Counted from the first letter of the stretch, positions 1 through 5,985 are shown. The stretch is 10,313 nucleotides of DNA from Clostridia bacterium (GCA_900769815.1 CAAGID010000023.1:1-10313), one strand, 5' to 3'. A program made the numbers and translations. The notes: generated from the sequence alone by a model not told the origin.

Positions 1-56
1 AGAGCATTTGCCTTACAAGCAAAGGGTCACAGGTTCGAGCCCTGTTGTTCCCACCA
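1..56 (+). tRNA. tRNA-Val (anticodon TAC), 5' end outside the window
   Basis: Only the 3' part is present. The anticodon stem TTTGC/GCAAA closes the loop CTTACAA, giving anticodon TAC. The T arm has stem ACAGG/CCTGT around a GTTCGA-type loop. The acceptor 3' strand is followed by discriminator A53 and a genome-encoded CCA (54-56). It is the first visible member of a closely spaced tRNA cluster whose promoter lies upstream of the window. Confidence 0.93.
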
Positions 57-64
57 TGCAACAT

Positions 65-141
65 GGCCCGGTAGTTCAGTTGGTTAGAACGCCAGCCTGT
101 CACGCTGGAGGTCGTGGGTTCGAGCCCCATCCGGGTCGCCA
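65..141 (+). tRNA. tRNA-Asp (anticodon GTC)
   Basis: Complete cloverleaf. The acceptor GGCCCGG pairs with CCGGGTC (one G-U pair), followed by discriminator G138 and encoded CCA. The anticodon loop CTGTCAC has anticodon GTC, and the T loop is GTTCGAGC. It lies 8 bp after tRNA-Val and 7 bp before tRNA-Gly, so it belongs to the same operon. Confidence 0.97.
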
Positions 142-148
142 ATATAAT

Positions 149-224
149 GCGGTAGTAACTCAGCTGGTAGAGTGCCACCTTGCCAAGGTGGATGTCGCGA
201 GTTCGAATCTCGTCTATCGCTCCA
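149..224 (+). tRNA. tRNA-Gly (anticodon GCC)
   Basis: Complete cloverleaf. The acceptor GCGGTAG pairs with CTATCGC, followed by discriminator T221 and encoded CCA. The anticodon stem CCACC/GGTGG closes the loop TTGCCAA, giving anticodon GCC. It is only 3 bp from tRNA-Cys, as in a co-transcribed and processed array. Confidence 0.97.
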
Positions 225-227
225 TAC

Positions 228-301
228 GGCGCTATAGCCAAGCGGTAAGGCATGGGCCTGCAAAGCCTCCATCCCCGGTTCGATTCCGGGTGGCGCCTCC
301 A
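228..301 (+). tRNA. tRNA-Cys (anticodon GCA)
   Basis: Complete cloverleaf. The acceptor GGCGCTA pairs with TGGCGCC, then discriminator T298 and CCA. The loop CTGCAAA gives anticodon GCA. The outermost anticodon-stem pair is a T/C mismatch, a small departure from the ideal. It is the last gene of the tRNA cluster. Its 3' end is 7 bp from the inverted repeat at 309-328. Confidence 0.95.
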
Positions 302-308
302 ATGCGTC

Positions 309-328
309 TTGACAAAAAAGATGCCAAG
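309..328 (+). repeat. Left copy of 20-bp inverted repeat bounding the GRE module
   Basis: The sequence TTGACAAAAAAGATGCCAAG is an exact reverse-complement match to 4455-4474. The match extends to 24 bp with one mismatch (CGTC here, CGTG there, before the TTGAC). A 13-bp part of it (AAAAAGATGCCAA) occurs again at 411-423. A 20-bp match is not expected by chance in 10 kb, so this is a real repeat. Whether it marks an element end or is a dispersed repeat cannot be told. Confidence 0.85.
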
Positions 329-331
329 AAG

Positions 332-362
332 AAAACCCGAGATTTTCTCGGGTTTTCTTCGT
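332..362 (+). terminator. Terminator of the tRNA operon
   Basis: A perfect 11-bp stem (332-342 with 346-356, arms AAAACCCGAGA and TCTCGGGTTTT) has a 3-nt loop and ends in a T-rich tract running to about 366. It is the first strong intrinsic terminator after tRNA-Cys. Its AT-rich flanks could let it act in both directions. Confidence 0.88.
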
Positions 363-410
363 TTTTCGCCGGGTTCCTCACTTTTTTGAAATTCGGATTT
401 TAGTGAAAAT

Positions 411-433
411 AAAAAGATGCCAAACGGCATTTT
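411..433 (+). repeat. Small hairpin with partial third copy of the inverted-repeat sequence
   Basis: AAAAAGATGCCAA (411-423) repeats 13 bases of the boundary repeat. Here it forms a 5-bp hairpin, ATGCC (417-421) with GGCAT (426-430), followed by TTT. It sits in the gap between the tRNA terminator and the end of the AraC gene. Apart from this and the hairpin at 475-513, I see nothing in 363-518. Confidence 0.4.
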
Positions 434-474
434 CGAGCAAGGGAGTAGAAGTGAACCTTTACCTTGCCTTTTTA

Positions 475-518
475 GGGGAGATATTTGCGATTTTTCATCG
501 CAGGTATCTCTCCTTTTT
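475..518 (+). terminator. Long hairpin with T-run just beyond the araC-type gene
   Basis: Arms 475-491 and 497-513 pair over about 17 bp (GGGGAGATA with TATCTCTCC, then a GCGAT/ATCGC core with G-U pairs) around a 5-nt loop. A T-run follows at 514-518 on the plus strand. As an intrinsic terminator it therefore points rightwards, against the convergent AraC gene, and would block read-through from the tRNA operon. On the minus strand the same hairpin lacks a U-run, so it is only a weak candidate for ending the AraC transcript. Confidence 0.6.
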
Positions 519-1301
519 CTATCTCGATGATTTGTATTTGTTTACAAACTGCGTTGGCGTAATACCCATATATTCCTTGAATTGTCGGCTGAAAAAGTAC
601 ACGTCGGAAAAATTACAAAGCTCCGCGATTTGCGTAACGGTGTAGCGTTCAAGCCGAAGAAGGTCACAGGCGTGATTGATCTTGAGCTGAATGATGTATT
701 TCTTAGGGGAGATACCGTATATTTCCTTGAAAAGCTTTTGAAAATATGATTCTCCCATTTTGCATATAGCGGCAAGCTCGCTCAAAGAAAAATCCCGTTT
801 CAAAAAATCGCTGTGTATCATATCCATTGCCGGTGCAATTTTTAACTTATGTCGGCTCGGCTTAGCGGTATCCTTCTGCATTTCTGCAAAAATACGGTAA
901 AGCAAGGAAACCGATTCAAAATAATATCCTTCCTTTTTGCTTACCCAAGTTGAAAATAATTTTTTGAAAAGGGCACCGAGCTTTTTGCTCTGCGCTACGT
1001 TCATGACAAAGGCTTGTGATGAAAGCGGTCGATCCGCGCTAAAGCAAACGTCGATACATTCCCCTATCTCGTGACGAAGCACGTCATACCGCCTCGTTTC
1101 TCCTTGCGGTAGAAAACGAATCGTATTCGGCTTCGTTTCCAAGACCAAATCATCAAAAAACACGGTTGCTTGTCCTGAAAAGTGAAAAATCAGTTCATTG
1201 TAATTTAATGTGTGACCAAAAGAAAGCATTGGTTCGGAATATTCGTTTTTGCCAACCATGACAATGCGTTTTATCTCCGTGATCACAAATTTTTCTTCCA
1301 T
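519..1301 (-). CDS. AraC-family transcriptional regulator (divergent to the glycyl radical enzyme operon)
   Basis: This is a 260-residue protein. The N-terminal part (about 1-110) has a beta-rich pattern that fits an AraC-type ligand-sensing cupin. The C-terminal part (about 155-257) is a double helix-turn-helix AraC domain, with FSLSELAAIC and SYFQKLFKEIYGISP in the first half and TVTQIAELCNFSDVYFFSRQFK and GITPTQF in the second. I start it at ATG 1301, which has GGAG (minus strand, 1308-1311) at good spacing. A longer reading from a TTG at 1361 would put the start codon inside the gene's own -35 box. It is divergent to the GRE and activase genes across a 173-bp gap. This arrangement suggests it senses the GRE substrate, or a related molecule, and activates that operon. 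The ligand is unknown. Confidence 0.93.
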   Translation of the reverse strand: MEEKFVITEIKRIVMVGKNEYSEPMLSFGHTLNYNELIFHFSGQATVFFDDLVLETKPNTIRFLPQGETRRYDVLRHEIGECIDVCFSADRPLSSQAFVMNVAQSKKLGALFKKLFSTWVSKKEGYYFESVSLLYRIFAEMQKDTAKPSRHKLKIAPAMDMIHSDFLKRDFSLSELAAICKMGESYFQKLFKEIYGISPKKYIIQLKINHACDLLRLERYTVTQIAELCNFSDVYFFSRQFKEYMGITPTQFVNKYKSSR

Positions 1302-1332
1302 ATTGCACTCCGCTTCTTGATTTTTATATCTA

Positions 1333-1361
1333 ATTATACCATAGATGTCATTCTGTGTCAA
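1333..1361 (-). promoter_or_regulatory. Consensus sigma-A promoter for the AraC-family gene
   Basis: On the minus strand TTGACA (1356-1361) and TATAAT (1333-1338) are separated by exactly 17 bp, so both boxes match the consensus. Transcription would start near 1326, about 25 nt before the ATG at 1301. This placement decides the start codon of the regulator. Confidence 0.85.
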
Positions 1362-1366
1362 TCAAC

Positions 1367-1440
1367 ACAAATAAATTTGTCCGTAAAAGTACAAATGGTC
1401 GCATTTTATTTATTGTATTATTTTGGTTCTGTGATATACT
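1367..1440 (+). promoter_or_regulatory. Promoter and candidate AraC operator of the glycyl radical operon
   Basis: An extended -10 element (TGATATACT, with TATACT at 1435-1440) is preceded at 16 bp by only a poor -35 (TTGTAT, 1413-1418), the pattern expected of an activator-dependent promoter. Upstream, ACAAAT occurs at 1367-1372 and 1391-1396 (24 bp apart), and ATTTGT at 1375-1380 makes a small dyad with the first. A further ACAAAT is at 1455-1460. These are reasonable half-sites for the neighbouring AraC protein, but their role is inference. Confidence 0.5.
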
Positions 1441-1474
1441 TGTTTCAAATCTCTACAAATTTTGGAGGCAAGCT

Positions 1475-3595
1475 ATGACAGAAAGAATTAAAAAACTGAC
1501 CGAGTTAACATTATCGGGACAAATGTATGCTGATACCGTAAAAACCACGTATGACGAAGCAGACCTACTTCTGCCGAGACAACAGATGGAGTCAAAGCGT
1601 ATTTGCGAGTATATTTTGAATCAAGAGCCCAAGCTGACCGAATATTCCTGCCTGACGGGATTTTTCAACTTTGACGGTAGCGTTGTGGGAGATGCCTTTC
1701 GCCGTGGCGGGCATAAAGCAACACAGGAAGCATTTAAGCTTTTTTACTTAAAGCCCATCGATAATCTTTCCACCATGGAATGGCAGCACGCCACTGCTGA
1801 CTACACCAAAATATTGAATAAAGGTATCAGCGGAATCATCGCTGATATCGACGAGTCATTAATAATTCACGATGATCCCGAGCAAGTGGAATTTTTGCTC
1901 GCCTTGAAGCATGTGGCTAACGCCTTGATCGCATGGGCTCACAAATGCTCAGAGCGTGCGTCGGAGTTATCCTCAACAGTCGAAAATGCAGAGCATAAAA
2001 GCAATCTGAAAAAGCTTTCTGAGGTACTTTTCCGTGTTCCCGAAAACGCACCCGAGAGCTTTTATGAGGCGATTCTTTGTATCTATCTTTGCTTTTCCGC
2101 CGACCCCGATAGCGTTGGAACACTTGACAGATATCTTTATCCATTCTATAAAAAAGATATTGAAAACGGAATGCTGACAAAGGAAGAAGCCGCTGAATAT
2201 TTGCAAGAGCTTTTTTTGATGCTCCAGGCGGCAACAAGGAATACCTCTGATCGCTTCACGCGCGGCGGCGAATCGCATTTCTGCATTGGCGGATATCTGC
2301 CAAACGGTGAGGACGGTTTCACCGAGCTTTCACGTCTGATCGTCGAAAGTATGATCGACCTACCTACCTATATTCCGCAGGTAACTCTGCGTTGGACGAA
2401 AAAAACGCCACGTGAGGTATTCCGTTTTATGCTTGATTGCGAACGAAAAGATCCCCACAAACGTATCGCATTCCAAAACGATGAGAAGCGCATCAAATGC
2501 TACACCGAGATCTGCGGTATTCCCTTTGAGAGGGCGGTTGGCTATACCACCGTCGGATGCAATGAGCCGGCTTTCCTCGGAGCTATTACCGGAAGCAACT
2601 CAAAAATCAACTTTCTTCGCTCTATGGAAACCGTCTTTCATAAAAAATCAAAATTGATTGAAAATAACGCAAGCTTTGACGACTTTTTTGACATATTCAA
2701 AAAAGAACTTTTCTCTGATCTTGAGTGTGCTTACGAATACGATAACTTTTACAACAAGCAAAGAGCGCGGGACATTAACTATATTTCCAGCCTTGTATTC
2801 AACGACTGCATTGAAAACGCAAAGTCATTGACACAGGGCGGTGGCAATACCGTGATCGCATCTCCGATGTGCCTCGGAATCACGAACGTCATCGACTCTC
2901 TTTGCGTAGTCAAGCAATTTGTATTTGACGAAAAGCTATTTCCGATGAGTGAGCTTATCGCGGCATTGAAAGCAGATTGGCAAGGCTATGAAGATATGCG
3001 AACACTCATACTCAAAAAAGGCAAATTTTTCGGTAACGATGACGATACCTCCAATTACGTAGCGCAAAAGCTCTATCGGGAATTGTACGAATTTTTGAAG
3101 GATAAGACCAATCTTTACGGCTATCATTGGCTGATTGGTGACCTTCTCGGCTACAACATTCATCACAAATGGTTCGGAGAAAAGACCCTTGCCACTCCCG
3201 ACGGCAGATACAACGGCGATATGCTGAAATTCGGTCTGGGACAAAGCGAGGGGCGTGACCGCGAGGGCTTGTCGGCGCTACTGAATTCAATTGCAAAGGT
3301 CGATCCCAACGGCATCGGCTGCGGTTCTACCGTAACCAACATTACGCTTGATGGGCAGCTGATCAAAAATGATGATAATTTTGAAAAGACCGTTGATCTG
3401 CTCTTGACTTATTTCCAAAACGGAGGGGTGCATTTTCAGCTTACCTACGTGTCAAAGGACGATTTGATGTGCGCCAAGGAGACCCCCGATGAATACAAGC
3501 ACCTGCGTGTGCGCGTTACGGGCTTTTCGGATTATTTCGTCAAGCTGAACGAGGCAATTCAAGACGATATTATTGCAAGAACGGAGCAGCAATGA
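1475..3595 (+). CDS. Glycyl radical enzyme of the pyruvate formate-lyase/diol dehydratase superfamily, substrate unknown
   Basis: This is a 706-residue protein starting at ATG 1475, six bases after GGAGG (1464-1468). An in-frame extension to 1355 has no ribosome site and runs through the promoter. Family hallmarks are all present: a G-T-L-D-R-Y-L-Y-P segment near residue 215; the active-site loop VGCNEP with thiyl Cys362 and Glu364; GITNVIDSL; ATPDGR at 573-578; LLNSIAKVD; and the C-terminal radical loop RVTGF with Gly683, 24 residues from the end. Cys-x-Glu is the signature of eliminase-type members (diol dehydratase, choline TMA-lyase, hydroxyproline dehydratase, isethionate lyase) rather than the Cys-Cys of pyruvate formate-lyase. 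The Asn between Cys and Glu replaces the usual Val. The protein is roughly 80 residues shorter at the N-terminus than glycerol dehydratase-like members. The activase overlaps its stop codon. The reaction cannot be assigned from sequence alone. Confidence 0.93.
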   Translation: MTERIKKLTELTLSGQMYADTVKTTYDEADLLLPRQQMESKRICEYILNQEPKLTEYSCLTGFFNFDGSVVGDAFRRGGHKATQEAFKLFYLKPIDNLSTMEWQHATADYTKILNKGISGIIADIDESLIIHDDPEQVEFLLALKHVANALIAWAHKCSERASELSSTVENAEHKSNLKKLSEVLFRVPENAPESFYEAILCIYLCFSADPDSVGTLDRYLYPFYKKDIENGMLTKEEAAEYLQELFLMLQAATRNTSDRFTRGGESHFCIGGYLPNGEDGFTELSRLIVESMIDLPTYIPQVTLRWTKKTPREVFRFMLDCERKDPHKRIAFQNDEKRIKCYTEICGIPFERAVGYTTVGCNEPAFLGAITGSNSKINFLRSMETVFHKKSKLIENNASFDDFFDIFKKELFSDLECAYEYDNFYNKQRARDINYISSLVFNDCIENAKSLTQGGGNTVIASPMCLGITNVIDSLCVVKQFVFDEKLFPMSELIAALKADWQGYEDMRTLILKKGKFFGNDDDTSNYVAQKLYRELYEFLKDKTNLYGYHWLIGDLLGYNIHHKWFGEKTLATPDGRYNGDMLKFGLGQSEGRDREGLSALLNSIAKVDPNGIGCGSTVTNITLDGQLIKNDDNFEKTVDLLLTYFQNGGVHFQLTYVSKDDLMCAKETPDEYKHLRVRVTGFSDYFVKLNEAIQDDIIARTEQQ

Positions 3596-4422
3596 AAGCA
3601 ACGATTTTTGATATTCAACGCAATTCCTACGTTGACGGTCCAGGCATCCGCACGACAGTCTTTTTCAAGGGCTGCAATCTAAGGTGTTCATGGTGTCACA
3701 ATCCCGAAAGCCAATCCCCGAAGCCCCAAATGATGTTTTACAAAAACAAGTGTACGGGATGCGGAAAATGCAAAGAAAGGTGTCCAAACAACCTTGAAAA
3801 ATGCGGGCTTTGCGGAAAATGCACGCTTTATTGTCCTCATGACGCAAGGGAGATATGCGGAAAGGAATATATGGTAGACGAAGTCATAAGAGAGATACTA
3901 AAAGATAAAGCCTTTTACGATAACTCGGGCGGCGGTGTGACCTTTTCGGGCGGCGAATGTATGCTCCAAATTGATTTTCTTGAAGCAATCCTCAAGGAAT
4001 GTAAAAACAACGGCGTCCACACTGCCGTAGATACTGCGGGACACGTGCCGTTTGAGTGCTTTGAGCAAATTATTCCATACACAGATTTGTTTCTCTATGA
4101 TGTCAAATGCTATGATAGTGATAAGCATAGGCAATATACGGGTGCTTCCAACGAGCTGATTCTCTCAAACCTTGGAAGGCTTTTGAAAATGGGCATAGCG
4201 ATGTGGGTAAGAATCCCTATCATCCCTACTGTCAACGACAGTGAGGAAGAAATGCTAAATATTAAAAAATTCATTATTTCGTGTGGCTCACCCGAAAAGA
4301 TCGAGCTCCTTCCGTATCACGCTATGGGAGAACATAAATATGCCGCGATTGGCAAGCAAGCGCAGACATTTTCCGTGCCAAGCAAAGAAAAAATATCGCA
4401 ACTAAAAAGAGTTTTTGTGTAA
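3592..4422 (+). CDS. Glycyl radical enzyme activating enzyme (radical SAM, two extra 4Fe-4S clusters)
   Basis: This is a 276-residue protein whose ATG overlaps the GRE stop codon (ATGA), with GGAG at 3583-3586, so the two are translationally coupled. After the GPGIRTTVFFKGC lead-in comes the radical-SAM motif CxxxCxxC (Cys28, Cys32, Cys35). A ferredoxin-like insert follows with two CxxCxxCxxxC clusters (Cys54/57/60/64 and Cys71/74/77/81). The SAM-binding GGE is at 120-122. The inserted clusters are typical of activases of GREs other than pyruvate formate-lyase. Its job is to cleave S-adenosylmethionine and abstract hydrogen from Gly683 of the upstream enzyme, under anaerobic conditions in the cytoplasm. 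The spacing of the inserted Cys motifs is short, and the protein is about 25 residues smaller than common activases of this type. The partner is clear from the operon; the pathway is not. Confidence 0.95.
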   Translation: MKATIFDIQRNSYVDGPGIRTTVFFKGCNLRCSWCHNPESQSPKPQMMFYKNKCTGCGKCKERCPNNLEKCGLCGKCTLYCPHDAREICGKEYMVDEVIREILKDKAFYDNSGGGVTFSGGECMLQIDFLEAILKECKNNGVHTAVDTAGHVPFECFEQIIPYTDLFLYDVKCYDSDKHRQYTGASNELILSNLGRLLKMGIAMWVRIPIIPTVNDSEEEMLNIKKFIISCGSPEKIELLPYHAMGEHKYAAIGKQAQTFSVPSKEKISQLKRVFV

Positions 4423-4454
4423 AGCTCTGTTGTTCGTTATATGTAGAAATATAC

Positions 4455-4474
4455 CTTGGCATCTTTTTTGTCAA
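4455..4474 (-). repeat. Right copy of 20-bp inverted repeat bounding the GRE module
   Basis: This is the exact reverse complement of 309-328 (minus strand TTGACAAAAAAGATGCCAAG), located 32 bp after the activase stop codon. The two copies enclose the AraC, GRE and activase genes and the tRNA-operon terminator. No transposase or recombinase is encoded between them. Confidence 0.85.
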
Positions 4475-4490
4475 CACGTCTCAGAAAAAA

Positions 4491-4546
4491 GGACTTCACT
4501 TTCGTGAAGTCCTCAGGCCGCTGACAAAGGTAAGTCAGCGGCCTGA
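4491..4546. repeat. Pair of tandem perfect hairpins (related pair at 10175-10224)
   Basis: The first hairpin pairs GGACTTCAC (4491-4499) with GTGAAGTCC (4504-4512) around a TTTC loop. Directly after it, TCAGGCCGCTGAC (4513-4525) pairs with GTCAGCGGCCTGA (4534-4546) around an 8-nt loop. The second stem shares GCTGACAAA and GTCAGC, and the same two-hairpin order after an A-run, with the pair near the right end of the window. It follows the activase gene and may help end that operon. Confidence 0.75.
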
Positions 4547-4574
4547 AAAAGGCTATCGGAATGATAGCCTTTTT
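4546..4574. terminator. Intrinsic terminator after the GRE operon
   Basis: A perfect 12-bp stem, AAAAAGGCTATC (4546-4557) with GATAGCCTTTTT (4563-4574), encloses a 5-nt GGAAT loop. The A/T-rich arms make it usable on both strands. It is the strongest terminator between the activase and the next gene. Confidence 0.85.
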
Positions 4575-4601
4575 CCTTTCATATAATGTATTGGTGATTA
4601 T

Positions 4602-5165
4602 ATGAAAATCTTTCTTTCACGAGAGATAGAAAACTACAGAAACGCCGTACTAAATGCAGGCGGAGAAATTGGCACGGACAACTGCGACGGGCTTATCCTT
4701 TGCGGAGGCGGAGATATTTCTCCCTCATTTTATAATGAGGAAAATATAAGCTCATATGACGTTGACTATAATCTTGATTTATATGAATTTAATCTTTTAA
4801 AGGAATTTGTTGTCTTCAAAAAGCCGGTATTTGGCATCTGCAGAGGATTTCAGTTAATAAACGTGTTTTTTAACGGAACTCTTTCTCAGGATATTAAAAA
4901 TCATAAAGGAGATAATGGCGATATATACCATAATATTATAGTTAATAACAGAGAAATTCAAGTTAACAGTTACCATCATCAGGCAATAAAAAAATTAGGC
5001 GACGGCCTTTTAATTACCGCAAAAGCATTAGACGGCACTATTGAAGCTATCCGACATAAAACTTTGCCTGTATACGGAGTTCAATTTCATCCTGAAAGAA
5101 TGCATAACGGAAACATATTTTTTCAGCGTTTTCTAAATAATTCCGATATTTTTATTGACTTTTAA
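4602..5165 (+). CDS. Gamma-glutamyl-gamma-aminobutyrate hydrolase family protein (peptidase C26, class I glutamine amidotransferase fold)
   Basis: This is a 187-residue protein with the class I amidotransferase catalytic set: the nucleophile loop GICRGFQ (Cys80) and the His/Glu pair in QFHPER (His163, Glu165). The LILCGGGDISPSFY segment (31-44) is typical of the C26/PuuD branch that hydrolyses gamma-glutamyl amide bonds. Family members are usually 230-250 residues. This one is shortened at the N-terminus, where the first strand and helix before the GGGD loop are compressed, but the catalytic residues are intact. ATG 4602 has only a weak ribosome site (GGTGA near 4593). A TATAAT at 4582-4587 has no clear -35 because the terminator stem lies there. 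It stands alone, and its substrate in this cell is not evident. Its DNA is very AT-rich (12 G+C in 60 bases at 4741-4800). Confidence 0.88.
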   Translation: MKIFLSREIENYRNAVLNAGGEIGTDNCDGLILCGGGDISPSFYNEENISSYDVDYNLDLYEFNLLKEFVVFKKPVFGICRGFQLINVFFNGTLSQDIKNHKGDNGDIYHNIIVNNREIQVNSYHHQAIKKLGDGLLITAKALDGTIEAIRHKTLPVYGVQFHPERMHNGNIFFQRFLNNSDIFIDF

Positions 5166-5183
5166 ATTTTTGGGGTTTATAAT
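5155..5183 (+). promoter_or_regulatory. Sigma-A promoter of the small lipoprotein gene
   Basis: TTGACT (5155-5160) and TATAAT (5178-5183) are separated by 17 bp. The -35 box lies in the last codons of the C26 gene. Transcription would start near 5190, about 40 nt before ATG 5230, so the lipoprotein has its own transcript. Confidence 0.8.
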
Positions 5184-5229
5184 ATATATGTTGTTAAGCA
5201 ACAAATTCATTTTAAGGAGTGTTTTACAC

Positions 5230-5634
5230 ATGAAAAAATTATTAGCATTACTCACACTTGTATCAATCGTTTTCTGCTTTGCAGCCTGCGGCGGCATTGC
5301 AAAAGACCCTGAAAAATTAGAAGATAAACTTGAAGACAAAGATTATTCAGTTGAAGTTATTGACGACGAAGATGACCTTGAATATTTAGCTCTTATGGGT
5401 ATTGAAACAGACGGCGTTGAAACAGTTTTAAGCGTTAGCAGTGAAGACGGTGACAACGGTGCTTTCTTCGTTTACTGTGAAGATGCATCTGCTGCTAAAG
5501 ACGTTGCCGAAAGCTTTGAAGACTTAATGGACAGCGAATTTATGGAAGAACTTGATGCTGACGATTACAAGGTAGAAAGAAGCGGCAAAATCGTTATTTT
5601 CGGTCATAAGGATATAATCAAAGACGCAAAATAA
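5230..5634 (+). CDS. Small acidic lipoprotein of unknown function
   Basis: This is a 134-residue protein. Residues 1-19 form a lipoprotein signal peptide (two Lys, a hydrophobic core, then lipobox F-A-A-C) with Cys20 as the lipidation site, so it should be anchored on the outer face of the membrane. The mature part is strongly acidic, with Asp/Glu-rich stretches at about residues 26-50 and 95-115, and shows alternating beta and helix patterns but no motif I recognise. ATG 5230 is preceded by AAGGAG (5214-5219) at a slightly long distance; the upstream in-frame extension overlaps the promoter and is rejected. It has its own promoter and its own terminator, so it is monocistronic. It could be a calcium-binding or general surface protein, but nothing shown here proves that. 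Confidence 0.85.
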   Translation: MKKLLALLTLVSIVFCFAACGGIAKDPEKLEDKLEDKDYSVEVIDDEDDLEYLALMGIETDGVETVLSVSSEDGDNGAFFVYCEDASAAKDVAESFEDLMDSEFMEELDADDYKVERSGKIVIFGHKDIIKDAK

Positions 5635-5649
5635 CATCCTATAAACGGT

Positions 5650-5676
5650 AAAAACCTGCAGAAATGCAGGTTTTTT
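5650..5676 (+). terminator. Terminator of the small lipoprotein gene
   Basis: AAAAACCTGCA (5650-5660) pairs with TGCAGGTTTTT (5665-5675) around a GAAA loop and continues into more T residues. It lies 15 bp after the lipoprotein stop codon. Confidence 0.9.
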
Positions 5677-5724
5677 GTTTTTGGGAGTTTTGTTTTTCCT
5701 TATATATCCATATAATTTTTTCTA

Positions 5725-5756
5725 AAAAAAGCGTCTCAGTTTTCAAAGGCTTTTTT
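5725..5756 (-). terminator. Weak candidate terminator of the XRE gene
   Basis: On the minus strand AAAAAAGC (5749-5756) pairs with GCTTTTTT (5725-5732), with an imperfect inner stem and a T-run of seven ending at 5724. The arm covers the last codons of the XRE gene. The stem is mostly A-T pairs, so it is uncertain. Confidence 0.4.
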
Positions 5757-5967
5757 CATCTTTTTTCGTATCATCTACATATGTCATAACATCTTCAACA
5801 TTACATTTTAGAATTCTACAAAAGGTTTCAATAGTATGTGTACTGACACTTTCATTTCGCTTTAATCTGGTAATCTGTGCAGGACTGATACCGTATTTTT
5901 TAATAAGCGTATATTGCGTAACGCCTTTTTTCTTCATAGTTTTCCATAAAACATCATAAAAAATCAT
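5743..5967 (-). CDS. Small XRE (Cro/CI-type) helix-turn-helix repressor
   Basis: This 74-residue protein is almost entirely one XRE domain (about residues 5-64). It has helix 2 and 3 motifs TQYTLIKKYGISPAQITRLKR, and the THTIETFCRILKCNVEDVMTY segment seen at the end of this domain in small clostridial regulators. The start at 5967 is supported by AGGAGG on the minus strand (about 5978-5983). It is divergent to an excisionase-like gene and a lipoprotein gene. Between them lie three copies of a TTAACC half-site that overlap the rightward promoter. This makes it a likely repressor of that operon and perhaps of itself. No sensor or protease domain is attached, so what relieves repression is unknown. 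Confidence 0.88.
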   Translation of the reverse strand: MIFYDVLWKTMKKKGVTQYTLIKKYGISPAQITRLKRNESVSTHTIETFCRILKCNVEDVMTYVDDTKKDEKSL

Positions 5968-5985
5968 AAATTTTCAATCCTCCTA

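Noticed and set aside
8..403. Open frames on both strands across the tRNA cluster
   Set aside because: They overlap four clear tRNA genes and the terminator; the encoded peptides are tRNA translations.
1302..1361. A 20-residue N-terminal extension of the AraC regulator from a TTG at 1361
   Set aside because: The TTG lies in the -35 box and the extension runs through the -10 box of the gene's own consensus promoter; ATG 1301 has a proper ribosome site.
1355..1474. A 40-residue N-terminal extension of the glycyl radical enzyme
   Set aside because: It has no ribosome site, covers the predicted promoter and has no family similarity; ATG 1475 follows GGAGG at ideal spacing.
4424..4436. Possible attachment-site remnant of tRNA-Val (GCTCTGTTGTTC resembling the tRNA 3' part at 39-50)
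   Set aside because: Only about 12 of 13 bases match and the acceptor end with CCA is missing; too short to support integration into that tRNA.
4582..4587. Promoter for the C26 gene based on TATAAT
   Set aside because: No -35 box at usable distance because the terminator stem lies there, and the leader would be too short to contain the ribosome site; left as a remark only.
5155..5229. A 25-residue N-terminal extension of the small acidic lipoprotein
   Set aside because: It spans the gene's promoter and would bury the lipoprotein signal peptide; ATG 5230 gives a standard signal with lipobox.
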